Positions 6,166-7,046 of a stretch of 7,046 nucleotides of DNA are shown one piece after another. The position numbers and the translations under genes are program-made. How positions within the stretch are numbered: the first letter of the stretch is position 1; each line of letters starts with the position of its first letter. The stretch comes from Acidovorax sp. GTDB lineage: Bacteria > Pseudomonadota > Gammaproteobacteria > Burkholderiales > Burkholderiaceae_C. Location: NCBI GenBank assembly GCA_030150585.1, contig JASLFM010000079.1, forward strand, positions 1 to 7,046, given 5' to 3'. The notes beneath the pieces were generated by a model. The model worked only from the letters and a program-made list of their open reading frames with translations. It had not been told where the DNA came from and did no database searches.

Positions 6166-6171
6166 AACCCA

Positions 6172-7046
6172 GTGCTTTTGTCTCTCAAGGGAACCTTCCC
6201 GCCCGCCATCCTGGCGCTCGCAGACGGCACGGTCTTTATCGGCAACTCGATCGGTGCCACCGGCACCACCGTCGGCGAGGTGGTGTTCAACACCGCCATT
6301 ACCGGCTACCAGGAAATCCTCACCGACCCCAGCTACTGCCAGCAGATCGTCACGCTGACGTATCCGCACATCGGCAACTATGGCGTCAACCGTGAGGACA
6401 TCGAAGCCGACAAGGTCCATGCCGCGGGCCTCATCGTCAAAGACCTGCCGCTGCTGGCGAGCAACTTCCGCTCCACCCAGACGCTGTCGCAGTACCTCAT
6501 CGGCGAGAACACGGTCGCGATCGCCAACATCGACACCCGCAAGCTCACGCGCCTGCTGCGTGAGAAGGGTGCGCAGAACGGCGCCATCCTTGGCCTGGCG
6601 GCCGGCGAGGCGGTGACGCAGGCGCGCATCGACGAAGCCATCGCACAGGCGAAGGCCGCGCCCAGCATGAAGGGCCTGGACCTGGCCAAGGTGGTGAGCA
6701 CCAGCGTCTCCTACACCTGGGACCAGACCGAGTGGAAACTCGGCGAAGGCTACGGCACGCAAACCGCGCCGCGCTTCCATGTGGTGGCCTACGACTTCGG
6801 CGTGAAGAAGAACATCCTGCGCATGCTGGCCGAGCGCGGCTGCAAGCTCACCGTGGTGCCCGCGCAAACCTCTGCTGCCGAGGTGCTGGCGATGAACCCC
6901 GACGGCGTGTTCCTCTCCAACGGCCCCGGCGACCCGGAGCCCTGCGACTACGCCATCGCCGCCGTGCAGCAGATCGTCGAGGCGGGCGTGCCCACCTTCG
7001 GCATCTGCCTGGGCCACCAGATCATGGCCCTGGCCAGCGGCGCCAA
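6172..7046 (+). CDS. carA: carbamoyl-phosphate synthase small (glutaminase) subunit CarA, 3' truncated by window
   Basis: CarA hydrolyses glutamine and channels ammonia to CarB, which makes carbamoyl phosphate for arginine and pyrimidine synthesis in the cytoplasm. The first 291 residues are present and the frame is open at the window end. The N-terminal domain shows LADGTVFIGNSIGATGTTVGE (16-36; 20 of these residues are typical), FNTAITGYQEILTDPSY (39-55) and IDTRKLTRLLREKG (120-133). The class I amidotransferase domain begins near residue 200 (VVAYDFGVKKNILR). It shows the LSNGPGDPEP oxyanion region (248-257) and the nucleophile elbow FGICLGHQ, with Cys279 equivalent to E. coli Cys269. The catalytic His and Glu lie beyond the window. 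The start is GTG, supported by the CGGAG site; no in-frame ATG is near. The 183-nt gap upstream suggests its own transcription unit, probably followed by carB. Confidence 0.95.
   Translation, partial: MLLSLKGTFPPAILALADGTVFIGNSIGATGTTVGEVVFNTAITGYQEILTDPSYCQQIVTLTYPHIGNYGVNREDIEADKVHAAGLIVKDLPLLASNFRSTQTLSQYLIGENTVAIANIDTRKLTRLLREKGAQNGAILGLAAGEAVTQARIDEAIAQAKAAPSMKGLDLAKVVSTSVSYTWDQTEWKLGEGYGTQTAPRFHVVAYDFGVKKNILRMLAERGCKLTVVPAQTSAAEVLAMNPDGVFLSNGPGDPEPCDYAIAAVQQIVEAGVPTFGICLGHQIMALASGA

Larger units (their letters stand above)
5989..6171. other. only substantial intergenic gap (methyltransferase to carA)
   Basis: This 183-nt stretch is the only non-coding sequence longer than 13 nt in the window. 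It holds the putative -10 hexamer and the structured leader described separately. The first 25 or so bases after the methyltransferase stop contain CCCC (5992-5995) and GGGG (6005-6008), which could form a weak 4-bp stem, but no T-run follows. I see no convincing terminator for the upstream operon, so some read-through into carA is possible. Confidence 0.7.

Noticed and set aside
5137..7017. 626-codon open frame on the minus strand opposite rnhB, the methyltransferase and carA
   Set aside because: It is antisense to three well-supported genes, spans the intergenic region, and has no recognisable domain. Long antisense frames arise from the strong GC bias at third codon positions.

Overview
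The window is GC-rich and densely coded, with every gene on the + strand. Gene order, protein sequences and codon bias point to a betaproteobacterium of the Burkholderiales. Comamonadaceae (an Acidovorax/Comamonas/Delftia-like genome) is the best guess, partly because two coding segments resemble a short dispersed repeat I remember from that family. The genus cannot be fixed from the sequence alone.

Layout: positions 2-688 are the 3' end of bamA (outer-membrane barrel assembly). Then follow skp/ompH (688-1200), lpxD (1208-2212), fabZ (2209-2649), lpxA (2663-3445), lpxB (3454-4611), rnhB (4622-5215) and a SpoU/TrmH-family RNA methyltransferase (5212-5988). All are separated by at most 13 nt or overlap by 1-4 nt, so they look like one transcript. 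A 183-nt gap (5989-6171) precedes carA, which starts with GTG at 6172 and runs off the right edge.

The first block is the conserved envelope-biogenesis cluster. BamA and Skp handle outer-membrane proteins. LpxA, LpxD and LpxB make the disaccharide core of lipid A. FabZ draws on the same 3-hydroxyacyl-ACP pool and sends it to phospholipid synthesis. RnhB and the methyltransferase are passengers at the 3' end, where enterobacteria have rnhB followed by dnaE. carA opens a separate unit for carbamoyl phosphate (arginine and pyrimidine) synthesis.

No exotic system, mobile element, CRISPR array or RNA gene is visible. The most interesting points are: (1) the carA 5' leader, which can form a 9-bp long-range stem coaxial with an inner hairpin, in competition with a hairpin that would bury the carA ribosome binding site; (2) a bulky Phe at the acyl-chain-ruler position of LpxA, predicting short (about C10) primary acyl chains on lipid A; and (3) two stretches, in lpxB and in the methyltransferase gene, with rare codons and a shared spaced motif that look like remnants of a dispersed repeat written into coding sequence.
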